64,000 bases of DNA from Pseudoselenomonas ruminantium (GTDB taxonomy: Bacteria; Bacillota; Negativicutes; Selenomonadales; Selenomonadaceae): contig SVBZ01000017.1 of assembly GCA_015058575.1 (NCBI GenBank), forward strand, positions 1 to 64,000. The letters are read 5' to 3'. Positions 56,773-64,000 of the stretch are shown here, piece by piece. How positions within the stretch are numbered: the first letter of the stretch is position 1; every line of letters starts with the position of its first letter. The position numbers and the translations under genes were made by a program. Below the pieces are notes generated by a model. The model was not told where the DNA came from. It saw nothing but the letters and a program-made list of their open reading frames with translations, and made no database searches.

Positions 56773-57816
56773 GTGAAAGATATATTTGGAATGACACTGG
56801 ACGAGCTGCAGGAGGTACTGGCGCCGTATAGGGTTCAGAAATTCCGTGCCAAGCAGATTGCGGAGTGGATGTATCAACGGGGGGCAAAAGATTTTGCGGC
56901 GATGACAAACCTTTCTAAGTCATTGCGTGAAGAGCTGGCAATGAAGCTTTGCATTGGCCGTCCGCGCATCAAGGATCGTCTGGATTCCAAGGATGATCGT
57001 ACGACGAAGTTCCTGCTTGAATATGCAGATGGTACGGCAGTAGAGACTGTACTTATGCGGCAGCCGTATGGCAATAGCATTTGCGTGTCGACACAGGCTG
57101 GCTGCAATATGGGCTGTGCGTTTTGTGCTTCGACGCTGCATGGCATGGCACGTAATCTCACGAAAGGAGAGATTCTTGCCCAGGCTGTGACCATCAATGA
57201 TATGCTGCGTGAGGAAGAAAACGGAGCAAAGGTCGATACGATGGTTATCATGGGCTCAGGAGAGCCGTTGATGAACTATGACAATGTCGTTGCTTTTTTG
57301 CGGCTGATCCATGAGGCGTATACGCTGGGTATGGGGTACCGCAACATTACACTATCGACGTCGGGAATCGTGCCGAATATGTATAAGCTGGCTGAGGAAG
57401 GCCTGCCGATATCGTTGTCGGTGTCGCTGCATGCGCCCAATCAGGAATTGCGGTCGGAAATCATGCCCATAAACCGGAAATATCCTTTGACCGATGTTAT
57501 AGCGGCAGCCAAGCATTATGCTGCTATGACAAAGCGGCGTGTGACTTATGAGTACATTCTCATAGACAAGCTCAATGATGGTGAGCAGCAGGCACGTGAG
57601 TTGGTTGCTTTGCTGAAAGGACAGCTGGCCAGTGTCAATCTCATCCCTATCAATCCGGTAGTGGAGCGCAATTTGCTGCGGCCGTCGAAGACACGTATCG
57701 ATTGGTTTGAGAAGTATCTGGCTGATCATCATGTGAATGTTACGGTCCGTCGCGAGATGGGAGCGGACATTCAGGCTGCCTGCGGGCAGCTGCGCAATAA
57801 GCATCTGCAGGATTGA
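56773..57816 (+). CDS. rlmN: Dual-specificity rRNA/tRNA C2-methyladenosine synthase RlmN
   Basis: Radical-SAM enzyme that methylates A2503 of 23S rRNA and A37 of some tRNAs. The cluster motif 'CNMGCAFCAS' is near residue 115; 'QVIMGSGEPLMNYDNVV'-type SAM loop appears as 'MGSGEPLMNYDN'; 'ISLSVSLHAPNQELR' and 'INPVVERNLLRPS' are typical. 347 residues. The track ORF starts within rsmB; the GTG at 56773 follows AAAGGAAAG and gives the usual 'DIFGMTLDELQEV' N-terminus. Confidence 0.96.
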   Translation: MKDIFGMTLDELQEVLAPYRVQKFRAKQIAEWMYQRGAKDFAAMTNLSKSLREELAMKLCIGRPRIKDRLDSKDDRTTKFLLEYADGTAVETVLMRQPYGNSICVSTQAGCNMGCAFCASTLHGMARNLTKGEILAQAVTINDMLREEENGAKVDTMVIMGSGEPLMNYDNVVAFLRLIHEAYTLGMGYRNITLSTSGIVPNMYKLAEEGLPISLSVSLHAPNQELRSEIMPINRKYPLTDVIAAAKHYAAMTKRRVTYEYILIDKLNDGEQQARELVALLKGQLASVNLIPINPVVERNLLRPSKTRIDWFEKYLADHHVNVTVRREMGADIQAACGQLRNKHLQD

Positions 57817-57859
57817 ATGGTGTCTTGGGCTGTGCAGCCTAGGCATTGCGGAGGCTTTC

Positions 57860-57868
57860 TGCTATAAT
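57860..57868 (+). promoter_or_regulatory. Promoter for the FHA/kinase cluster (extended -10)
   Basis: TGC-TATAAT in the 92-bp gap after rlmN, 41 bases before the fhaA-like start. No clear -35. It suggests the cluster can be transcribed apart from def-rlmN. Confidence 0.6.
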
Positions 57869-57908
57869 GGACAAAAAGGAAAACAGACGGGAAAAGGAGG
57901 TCTGTTTT

Positions 57909-58652
57909 ATGGGAATCGGTAAACTGGAATCGTTCCTCGAAAATCATATCGAAGGCTTTTTCAATAAACGGTTCAGTAGCAGCCTGGAGCTCGTAGAGCT
58001 GATCAAGGGCATTGAAAAAGAAGTGGCACGGCAGGGGCGTGGCAAGGCCATGCATCAAGTGCCAAACCGTTATGTATTTACTTTGTCTGGTGATGATTAC
58101 CAGCGATTCTGTGCGCAGCGGGTTATTGACACTTTGTATGCTGCCGTAGAAAAACAAGTAATCCTGCAGAATTATCGCATGATAGGTCAATTGCGGATTG
58201 AGTGCCGGCAGGATAAGGCGCGGGGCATCGGTACCTATACACTTGTATCCGCGTATGAGGAGTTACCGACGCAGCAGCAGTCTGAGGCAGCAGCCAATAC
58301 GATTGTCCTGGAGCGGTCAGCTCTTGCTGCCAGCACGCCATTGAATCTTCCCCGTGAGTATAAGACCGTATCACTGACAGTTCTGGAGGGGCCGGATAAG
58401 GATGCTTATCTTGAATTCGGTGAGAAGAAAATATATATTGGCCGCCGGGATAAAAATGAATTCATCCTGACGGATACGAAAGCATCGCGGCTCCATGCCT
58501 GGATCACTTATGAGGAGCATCGCCATATCCTGCACGATGCGCAGAGTACGAACGGCACGTTTGTGAACGGCAGGCGCGTGGATACGTATTGTTTGCAAGC
58601 GGGCGATAAGATCAAGGCAGGTTCCACGGTTTTAGTATATGAGGTGATTTGA
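57909..58652 (+). CDS. FhaA-like protein (DUF3662 plus FHA domain)
   Basis: A 247-residue protein. Residues 1-120 match the DUF3662 domain of mycobacterial FhaA ('KLESFLENHIEGFFNKRFSSSLELVELIKGIEKEV', 'VPNRYVFTLSGDDYQRF'), and residues about 165-245 are an FHA phosphothreonine-binding domain ('IYIGRRDKNEFILTDTKASRLHAWI', 'DAQSTNGTFVNGRRV'). The start at 57909 follows AAAAGGAGGTC. It probably recruits substrates phosphorylated by the kinase at the end of the cluster. Confidence 0.9.
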   Translation: MGIGKLESFLENHIEGFFNKRFSSSLELVELIKGIEKEVARQGRGKAMHQVPNRYVFTLSGDDYQRFCAQRVIDTLYAAVEKQVILQNYRMIGQLRIECRQDKARGIGTYTLVSAYEELPTQQQSEAAANTIVLERSALAASTPLNLPREYKTVSLTVLEGPDKDAYLEFGEKKIYIGRRDKNEFILTDTKASRLHAWITYEEHRHILHDAQSTNGTFVNGRRVDTYCLQAGDKIKAGSTVLVYEVI

Positions 58653-58653
58653 A

Positions 58654-59106
58654 TTGCCGGCAATGGCGATGATTTTGAAGGGTGTCCGCGTGGTACTTGA
58701 ATATGGCATGCTGCTATGGCTGTTGTGGTTTGCCACAAAACTCACGCGGCGTATGTTTATGGAAATCCGCAAGGAAAGCAGACAGCAGCGGCGGCCGGAG
58801 ACCAGTCAGAATGAAGCGGTGCTTTCCGTATTGGAGGCTGAGGAAGGAAATCTTGCTGGCAGGCGGTTTGCGTTCCGGGAGCAGATTGCCATTGGCCGTG
58901 GTGAAGACAACGATATTGTGATTCCGGAAGGATTTGTATCGCATCATCATGCGGTCATCTACCAGCATGGCAATCAGTATGTCGTTGAGGATCTGGGCAG
59001 TGTGAATCACACGTATGTGAATGACCAAGTGCTGGAAGGCAGGGCTTATATCAAGCCAGGCGATGTTGTCCGCATTGGCATGGTCGCATTGAGATTCGAG
59101 AGGTGA
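58654..59106 (+). CDS. FhaB-like membrane FHA-domain protein
   Basis: A 150-residue protein with an N-terminal membrane helix ('VVLEYGMLLWLLWFATKL') and a C-terminal FHA domain ('IAIGRGEDNDIVIPEGFVSHHHAVI', 'DLGSVNHTYVNDQVL'). Its layout matches FhaB/FipA, which binds phosphorylated division proteins. The start is a TTG at 58654, seven bases after GAGGTG; ATGs at 58663 and 58669 are weaker choices. It begins right after the fhaA-like stop. Confidence 0.87.
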   Translation: MPAMAMILKGVRVVLEYGMLLWLLWFATKLTRRMFMEIRKESRQQRRPETSQNEAVLSVLEAEEGNLAGRRFAFREQIAIGRGEDNDIVIPEGFVSHHHAVIYQHGNQYVVEDLGSVNHTYVNDQVLEGRAYIKPGDVVRIGMVALRFER

Positions 59107-59110
59107 GCGG

Positions 59111-59815
59111 ATGATTCAGGTATACGAGGCCACTGATGTTGGACTGGTCCGTCCAAGAAATGAAGATTGTGCAGTGGTGTTTGAACCAGCAACGTACGTG
59201 GTGGCTGATGGTATGGGCGGCCATGTGGCTGGGGAAGTGGCCAGCCATTTACTTACCGATACGGTTCGCCGCCAGTTGGCAGGCGTACCGGTAATCGGGG
59301 AGGAGGAACTGCGCCAGGCTGTGCTGGCAGGGAACCAGGCAATCCTGGATTGTGAGAAGGAAAATCCGGATTATAAAGGCATGGGAACGACGGCTACCGT
59401 CTTGCATTTGGCCGGGAATGAGGCCTATTGGGCGCATGTTGGTGACAGCCGGCTGTATCTGCTGCGCGGCGATTCGCTGCAGCAGGTCACGCGCGATCAT
59501 TCTTATGTGGAAGACCTGGTATTTGAAGGAACGATCACAGAAGCTGAGGCGCGTGTGCACCCTAAGCGCAATTACTTGACACGGGCTGTTGGTGTTGAGG
59601 CTGTGCTGGAGGTCGATACGGGGCATTTCCGTGTGCAGCGGCAGGATATCCTGCTGCTGGCGACAGATGGGTTGATGAAAGCTGTCGATGATACAGAAAT
59701 TGCGAAAATCCTTCGTGCAGGCGCTAAGGATCCGGCAGCAGAACTTATCCAGCAGGCATTAGCTGGTGGTGGCCGCGATAATATCACAGCAATCGTGGTG
59801 GTGTGTGATTCATGA
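59111..59815 (+). CDS. PP2C-type Ser/Thr phosphatase
   Basis: Reverses phosphorylation by the PASTA kinase. 234 residues with the PPM metal motifs: 'GLVRPRNEDCAVV', 'VVADGMGGHVAGEVAS', 'YWAHVGDSRLYLLR', 'LLATDGLMKAVDD' and 'GGGRDNITAIVV'. Homologues are PrpC and Stp. It overlaps the SEDS gene by four bases and follows the FHA gene by four. Confidence 0.95.
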   Translation: MIQVYEATDVGLVRPRNEDCAVVFEPATYVVADGMGGHVAGEVASHLLTDTVRRQLAGVPVIGEEELRQAVLAGNQAILDCEKENPDYKGMGTTATVLHLAGNEAYWAHVGDSRLYLLRGDSLQQVTRDHSYVEDLVFEGTITEAEARVHPKRNYLTRAVGVEAVLEVDTGHFRVQRQDILLLATDGLMKAVDDTEIAKILRAGAKDPAAELIQQALAGGGRDNITAIVVVCDS

Positions 59816-61083
59816 AGAATTGGGGATTACTCACTGCGCCTTTGGGGCTTGTCATCTGCGGCTTGAGTGTACTTTACTTGAAAATGAATCCTGGCGGTTC
59901 CAAGCTGACAACCGATGTTTTGCAGGGGCCGCTGGCTTATATTCCGTGGCTGGCTGGCGTGATTGTGCTGGCACTGTTCATTCAGGCAGTCATTATCCGG
60001 CGGCACGAAGATACGTTCTTGTTTCCTATTGTGATGATGCTGGCGAGTGTCGGTATCGTTGAGATCGCCAGACTCAAGCCATCGCTGCTCGTTCGCCAGC
60101 TGCAATGGTTATGTGTAGCGATGCTCGTGATGCTTTTGGTATTGCGATTTTGGAGCCGCATACGGCGGATGCTCAGCTATCCCTATCTGTTGGGGATTGT
60201 CTGTGTATTCCTGCTTGGCCTGCCCCTGTTGTTTGGCACGGAGATTGGCGGCAGCAAGAACTGGCTGGTATTGGGGCCTGTGTCTGTCCAGCCGTCGGAG
60301 TTTGGTAAGATTTTGCTGGTGTTTTTCCTTGCGTCGTACCTGTCGGATCATCGGCGGGTACTTACGCTTCCTTCGCGGCGCATCTTATTTTTGCGTTTGC
60401 CGCCTATCCGCTTCATTGCACCGCTTATTTGCATTTGGGGCATGGCGGTTTTGATGTTTGTCGTGGAGAAGGATTTGGGGTCAGCCTTGCTGTTTTTTGG
60501 CATGGCCGTGCTCATGACCTATATGGCGACCGGCAGCAAGTCGTATGCGTTCTTGGCGATGGCTTTTATCGGCGTAGCTGCTGCTGCTAGTTATGCAGCT
60601 TTTGGTCATGTCCGGGTGCGATTTGACATCTGGCTTGACCCGTGGCAGGATCCTAATGGCATGGCTTATCAGATTGTGCAGTCGTTGTTTGCATTCGGTA
60701 CAGGAGGAATTTGGGGAACTGGCTTTGGCTATGGTCATCCGGGGTTCATCCCTGAGGTACATACCGATTTCATCTTTGCGGCCATCGCTGAGGAGATGGG
60801 ATTGATTGCAACGATGATGCTAATTGCCTGTTACGTGCTGTTTTTCTGGCGGGGAATCAAGGCTTCGCTGGGCTGCCAGAAAGAGAAGGAAGCATTGCTG
60901 GCTGCTGGTTGCAGTTCGCTGCTGCTTTTGCAGGCGTTCATTATCATTGCCGGTGTTACGAAGTTCCTGCCGCTTACCGGTATCACGCTGCCATTCATCA
61001 GCTACGGTGGCAGTTCACTCGTATCCAGTTTCATCTTGCTGGGCTTATTAGTATCGTTATCAAAGGAGCAGGAACATGGCTGA
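59812..61083 (+). CDS. SEDS-family peptidoglycan polymerase (FtsW/RodA)
   Basis: A 423-residue membrane glycosyltransferase with about 10-12 helices. Family motifs include 'GSKNWLVLGPVSVQPSEFGKILLVFFLASYL', 'EKDLGSALLFFGMAVLMTY' and 'FIAAIAEEMGLIATM'-type text here as 'FIFAAIAEEMGLIATMM', then 'LPLTGITLPFISYGGSSLVSSFILLGLLVS'. It pairs with the class B PBP encoded next (overlap of eight bases). Whether it serves division or elongation is unclear; the FHA-kinase setting resembles the Mycobacterium rodA-pbpA cluster. Confidence 0.94.
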   Translation: MKNWGLLTAPLGLVICGLSVLYLKMNPGGSKLTTDVLQGPLAYIPWLAGVIVLALFIQAVIIRRHEDTFLFPIVMMLASVGIVEIARLKPSLLVRQLQWLCVAMLVMLLVLRFWSRIRRMLSYPYLLGIVCVFLLGLPLLFGTEIGGSKNWLVLGPVSVQPSEFGKILLVFFLASYLSDHRRVLTLPSRRILFLRLPPIRFIAPLICIWGMAVLMFVVEKDLGSALLFFGMAVLMTYMATGSKSYAFLAMAFIGVAAAASYAAFGHVRVRFDIWLDPWQDPNGMAYQIVQSLFAFGTGGIWGTGFGYGHPGFIPEVHTDFIFAAIAEEMGLIATMMLIACYVLFFWRGIKASLGCQKEKEALLAAGCSSLLLLQAFIIIAGVTKFLPLTGITLPFISYGGSSLVSSFILLGLLVSLSKEQEHG

Positions 61084-62473
61084 TTGGAAAATCAAGCGGC
61101 AAATCCTGCAGGCGGCATCAATCCTATTGGTGCTGACAGGTCTTTTGACCGCATATATTGTTTATCTTTCTACATGGGCAGCGGATGGACTGGCCAGTAA
61201 TTCGCTGAATATGCGCCGTGCTGCGGCTCGCGCGGATATATGGCGCGGATCAATCCTGGATGCACAGGGACGCGTGTTGGCGCAGAACCGGCCGGATGGC
61301 AGCCGCAGCTACCCGATGGGGGCAGCTATGGCTGCCGTGACGGGCTATAATGGCGAGAATATCGGCAGCGCGGGTGTGGAGGGCCATGCCAATCGCGAAT
61401 TGCTGGGCCTGTCGGATGATTTGAGTCATATGGGGGCTGTATCGCAGCTATTCCAGTCAGAGCGTGGCAATGATGTCAAGCTGACAATTGAAGCCGATGC
61501 CCAGCAGGCTGCCTATGATGGCCTCGATGGCCGCAAGGGAGCTGTGGTGGTGCTGGATGCGGATACTGGTGCCATCCTGGCGATGGTCAGCGCTCCGTCG
61601 TATGATCCCAATAACATCGAAGCCAATTGGAAAGAGTTATCGCAGCAGGCCGATGGTGCTTTGCTGAATCGAGCGGTGCAGGGCATGTATCCGCCAGGAT
61701 CGACTATCAAGCCAATGATTGCTGATGCGGCACTGACAGAGGGGATTACCGATGAAAAGGAAATCTTTGCATGCAATGGTGTGCTGGATGTAGGCGGTGG
61801 CCATTCCATCCGTGAGAGCCATGGAGAGGTTCATGGCAAAGTGGACTTGCGCAAGGCGCTGACCGAATCGTGCAATGTTACCTTTGGTACGTTGGGGATG
61901 CGCCTCGGCGATGATAAACTCAAGAAGAGTTTTGAGCGCTTTGGTTTTGATCGCGGACTGGGTGGCGAGATACTTATGGCCAAGCCGCATTTGCCGGACT
62001 TCGGCAAGCTGGGCAGTGGCGATCAGGCACAGACGGCTATCGGACAAAGCACGCTGCTGGTAACACCGATGCATATGGCCCTGCTGGCCGCCGCCTACGC
62101 TAATGGCGGGGAAATGATGAAGCCGTATTTGGTGCAGCAGGTCATTACGCCTGGCGGGATGGTCATTGCGGATACGCGGCCTGAAAAATGGCTGAGCGTT
62201 ACGACGCCATCGATGGCGGCTAAAATCGACAGCTATATGGAAGATGTTGTCACCAAAGGGACAGGAAGGGCAGCTCAAGTCAGCGGCGTGCGTGTGACGG
62301 GCAAGACTGGCACAGCTGAAAACGCAGCTGGCGAAGATCATGCCTGGTTTATCGGTTCGGCTGAACTGCGCAATCGCCGGATTGCATTTGCTATCCTCGT
62401 GGAAAATGGTGGCGGTGGTGGCACTCAGGCAGCGCCGATTGCCCGCAAGGTAATCCTTAGCTTGCAGAATTAG
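61076..62473 (+). CDS. pbpA: Class B penicillin-binding protein
   Basis: A 465-residue peptidoglycan transpeptidase with an N-terminal helix ('AASILLVLTGLLTAYIVYLST'), a short dimerisation domain ('WRGSILDAQGRVLAQ'), and the transpeptidase domain with SxxK 'PPGSTIKPM' (about 209-217), SxN as 'ESCNVTFG' and KTG as 'VTGKTGTAENAAG'. It is short compared with FtsI and close to mycobacterial PbpA. It works with the SEDS protein and is a beta-lactam target. Confidence 0.94.
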   Translation: MADWKIKRQILQAASILLVLTGLLTAYIVYLSTWAADGLASNSLNMRRAAARADIWRGSILDAQGRVLAQNRPDGSRSYPMGAAMAAVTGYNGENIGSAGVEGHANRELLGLSDDLSHMGAVSQLFQSERGNDVKLTIEADAQQAAYDGLDGRKGAVVVLDADTGAILAMVSAPSYDPNNIEANWKELSQQADGALLNRAVQGMYPPGSTIKPMIADAALTEGITDEKEIFACNGVLDVGGGHSIRESHGEVHGKVDLRKALTESCNVTFGTLGMRLGDDKLKKSFERFGFDRGLGGEILMAKPHLPDFGKLGSGDQAQTAIGQSTLLVTPMHMALLAAAYANGGEMMKPYLVQQVITPGGMVIADTRPEKWLSVTTPSMAAKIDSYMEDVVTKGTGRAAQVSGVRVTGKTGTAENAAGEDHAWFIGSAELRNRRIAFAILVENGGGGGTQAAPIARKVILSLQN

Positions 62474-62526
62474 AAAAGGATGCATGGTGTTCGATAGATT
62501 TTACTTTTGTCTAGGAGGAACAGTTA

Positions 62527-64000
62527 ATGATAAAGCGTGTATTAGACCAACGCTATGAGCTGCAGGAACTGATCGGCGGCGGTGGCATGGCAGATGTCTA
62601 CAGGGCGCAGGATTTATTGCTCAATCGCCCCGTAGCTGTAAAGATACTGCATGAGCAGTTCAAGAGCGATACGGAATTCATCAATAAGTTCAATCGCGAA
62701 GCACAGGCGGCTGCACGTTTGTCGCATCCGAATATCGTAAACATCTATGACGTTGGCGTGATGGACGATGCACATTACATTGTCATGGAATATGTCCCCG
62801 GGCGTACACTGAAGGACAGGATCAAGCAGGAAGGGCATCTTTCGGTAAGCGATGCCCTGCAAGTGGCCAAGGACATCGCGCGGGCGCTGGCACATGCACA
62901 TGCGAATAACCTTGTCCATTGTGATATCAAGCCGCATAACATCCTGATGATGCCGGATGGCAGTGCCAAGGTTGCTGATTTTGGCATTGCCCGTGCGGTC
63001 ACGGAATCCACGATGACTTATACGGGCAATGTGGTGGGGTCGGTACATTATTTCTCTCCTGAGCAGGCCAAGGGTACGATGATTACCCCCAAGTCAGATG
63101 TTTATTCGTTGGGAGTCGTGCTCTACGAAATGCTTACTGGTGCGCTGCCATTTACTGGTGAGACGCCAGTAAGCATTGCGATGAAGCACTTGCAGGAGGA
63201 ACCAGTATCGGTGCGCGAGCTTGATCCTGCAATTCCGCCAGTTGTCGAGGCCATCGTGGCACGGGCTATGAGCAAAGATCCTGCCATGCGGCCGGTGGCA
63301 GCTGAATTCATGCACGATATCCAGCAGGCCGAGCAGATGCTAGGGGCTGGACAGGGCTATGGTCAGGCAGCTCCGGCTGATCCCTTTGCCACGCAGGTGC
63401 TGCCGCGGGTGGAAGAGCCGGTTGAGCCGGTTGTCTCGCGGCGTGAACGCAATCATGCTGCAGTGTATGCGGATGAGGAGCCTGAGCAGGAAAAGTCGAT
63501 TTTCAAATCCAAGGCGTTCATCGCTGGTCTTATCATGGTGCTGGTCATGGGCTTTTTTGCCGGGGCCTTCATGAGTTATGGTAAATTCTGGAGCACGGCT
63601 GAGGTTGTGGTGCCCGATGTGACAGGCAAGCAGATGACGCTGGCCCGTCAGATACTTGAAGATAAGAAGCTGCGGGTAAACGTGGCTGAGACTTATGATG
63701 CAAGCGTGCCAGCGGGCACGGTTGTCTCGCAGAATCCGGAGGCAGGAACGAAGGTAAAAGAGGAGCGCCTGGTTACGATTTATGTCAGCAAAGGCGGCGA
63801 AAGTTTAGAGATGCCGGATCTCAAGGGGCTTAGCCGCAAGGATGCCGAAGAAAAGCTAACGAAGATGGGACTGAAGATTGGTTCGATTTATGAGCGGAAT
63901 TCGGATGAGGAAGCTGGTACGGTCATTGCGACGGACCCGCGGGCTGGCAGCAAAATCAATAAGGGGCAGAGTGTTGACATCACAGTCAGCAAGGGCAAGA
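62527..64000 (+). CDS. PASTA-domain Ser/Thr protein kinase, 3'-truncated
   Basis: A PrkC/StkP/PknB-type membrane kinase; the frame stays open to the window end (491 codons seen). It is missing from the ORF track because no stop is present. Kinase domain 1 to about 270: glycine loop 'IGGGGMADVYRA', ATP-binding 'VAVKIL' (K39), catalytic loop 'HCDIKPHNIL', 'VADFGIARA' (DFG). A membrane helix lies at about 328-350, and at least two PASTA repeats start near 358 and 428 ('VVVPDVTGKQM', 'LEMPDLKGLSRKDAEEKL') for muropeptide sensing. The residue before the catalytic Asp is Cys, not Arg. RBS TAGGAGGAACAG. Confidence 0.95.
   Translation, partial: MIKRVLDQRYELQELIGGGGMADVYRAQDLLLNRPVAVKILHEQFKSDTEFINKFNREAQAAARLSHPNIVNIYDVGVMDDAHYIVMEYVPGRTLKDRIKQEGHLSVSDALQVAKDIARALAHAHANNLVHCDIKPHNILMMPDGSAKVADFGIARAVTESTMTYTGNVVGSVHYFSPEQAKGTMITPKSDVYSLGVVLYEMLTGALPFTGETPVSIAMKHLQEEPVSVRELDPAIPPVVEAIVARAMSKDPAMRPVAAEFMHDIQQAEQMLGAGQGYGQAAPADPFATQVLPRVEEPVEPVVSRRERNHAAVYADEEPEQEKSIFKSKAFIAGLIMVLVMGFFAGAFMSYGKFWSTAEVVVPDVTGKQMTLARQILEDKKLRVNVAETYDASVPAGTVVSQNPEAGTKVKEERLVTIYVSKGGESLEMPDLKGLSRKDAEEKLTKMGLKIGSIYERNSDEEAGTVIATDPRAGSKINKGQSVDITVSKGK

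Noticed and set aside
1-64000. tRNA, rRNA, CRISPR, complete IS elements or phage genes
   Set aside because: Reading both strands gave no convincing tRNA-like cloverleaf, rRNA stretch, spacer array, transposase with inverted ends, or phage structural gene; the Rpn-type gene is the only mobility-related one.

Overview
The window looks like chromosomal DNA of a diderm Firmicute of the class Negativicutes, most likely a Selenomonas/Mitsuokella-type member of the Selenomonadaceae. This is inferred from gene content: Firmicute-style neighbourhoods (def-fmt-DUF116-rsmB-rlmN followed by FHA/PP2C/SEDS/PBP/PASTA-kinase genes) sit beside outer-membrane traits (a CptA/EptA-like phosphoethanolamine transferase, a Wzx/Wzy polysaccharide locus) and respiratory genes (cytochrome bd, a Nap-type reductase). 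No rRNA, tRNA, CRISPR array, phage or complete insertion sequence was seen, and no gap between genes reaches 300 bp.

Layout. (1) About 1-11130: a surface-polysaccharide locus. It has a polyprenyl-phosphate sugar transferase cut by the window edge, then a very AT-rich cassette (875-8376) of glycosyltransferases, an EpsG/Wzy-like polymerase, a hexapeptide acyltransferase and a Wzx flippase, then manC and manB for GDP-mannose. A 15-bp direct repeat marks the left edge of the AT-rich cassette. (2) 11199-12823: a small RHH protein, an XRE regulator and an Rpn-type PD-(D/E)XK gene, the last lying between two related copies of the XRE gene's 3' end and hairpin. (3) 12824-17217: a stand-alone biotin carboxylase (minus strand) divergent from uvrC and a PHP phosphoesterase, with several palindromes between them. 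(4) 17245-21095: a LacI repressor, GH32 sucrose hydrolase and LacY-type sucrose permease with clear operators. (5) 21212-26063: rubredoxin, malate dehydrogenase, a small unknown protein coupled to tadA, a TPR protein and a phosphoethanolamine transferase. (6) 26065-33089 (minus strand): cydABDC, preceded by a P1B-type ATPase homologue that has lost its catalytic residues. (7) 33234-38166: ispE, a GntR regulator, glmU, prs and a Crp/Fnr regulator. (8) 38299-41500: an SPFH / zinc-ribbon / TPM trio resembling the Bacillus YdjI-YdjG-YdjH membrane-stress proteins but without PspA. (9) 41553-46159: trxA, uppP, pth, an unusual radical-SAM gene and nagA. (10) 46375-50538: a compact napG-napH-multihaem cytochrome-napA operon with an FNR-like box upstream. 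(11) 50611-64000: a small membrane protein, pepT, an amidohydrolase, def, fmt, DUF116, rsmB, rlmN, and the FHA-FHA-PP2C-SEDS-PBP-PASTA kinase cluster, with the kinase cut by the window end.

The most promising less-described items are the catalytically dead P-type ATPase next to cyd, the PspA-less YdjGHI-like operon, the minimal Nap operon with a CX3CH haem motif and a Tat/lipobox NapA, the shared TTGACCGGTCAA palindrome at uvrC and cydD, a FapR-like operator before accC, and the radical-SAM gene between pth and nagA. All functions are assigned by reading the translations; no database search was run.
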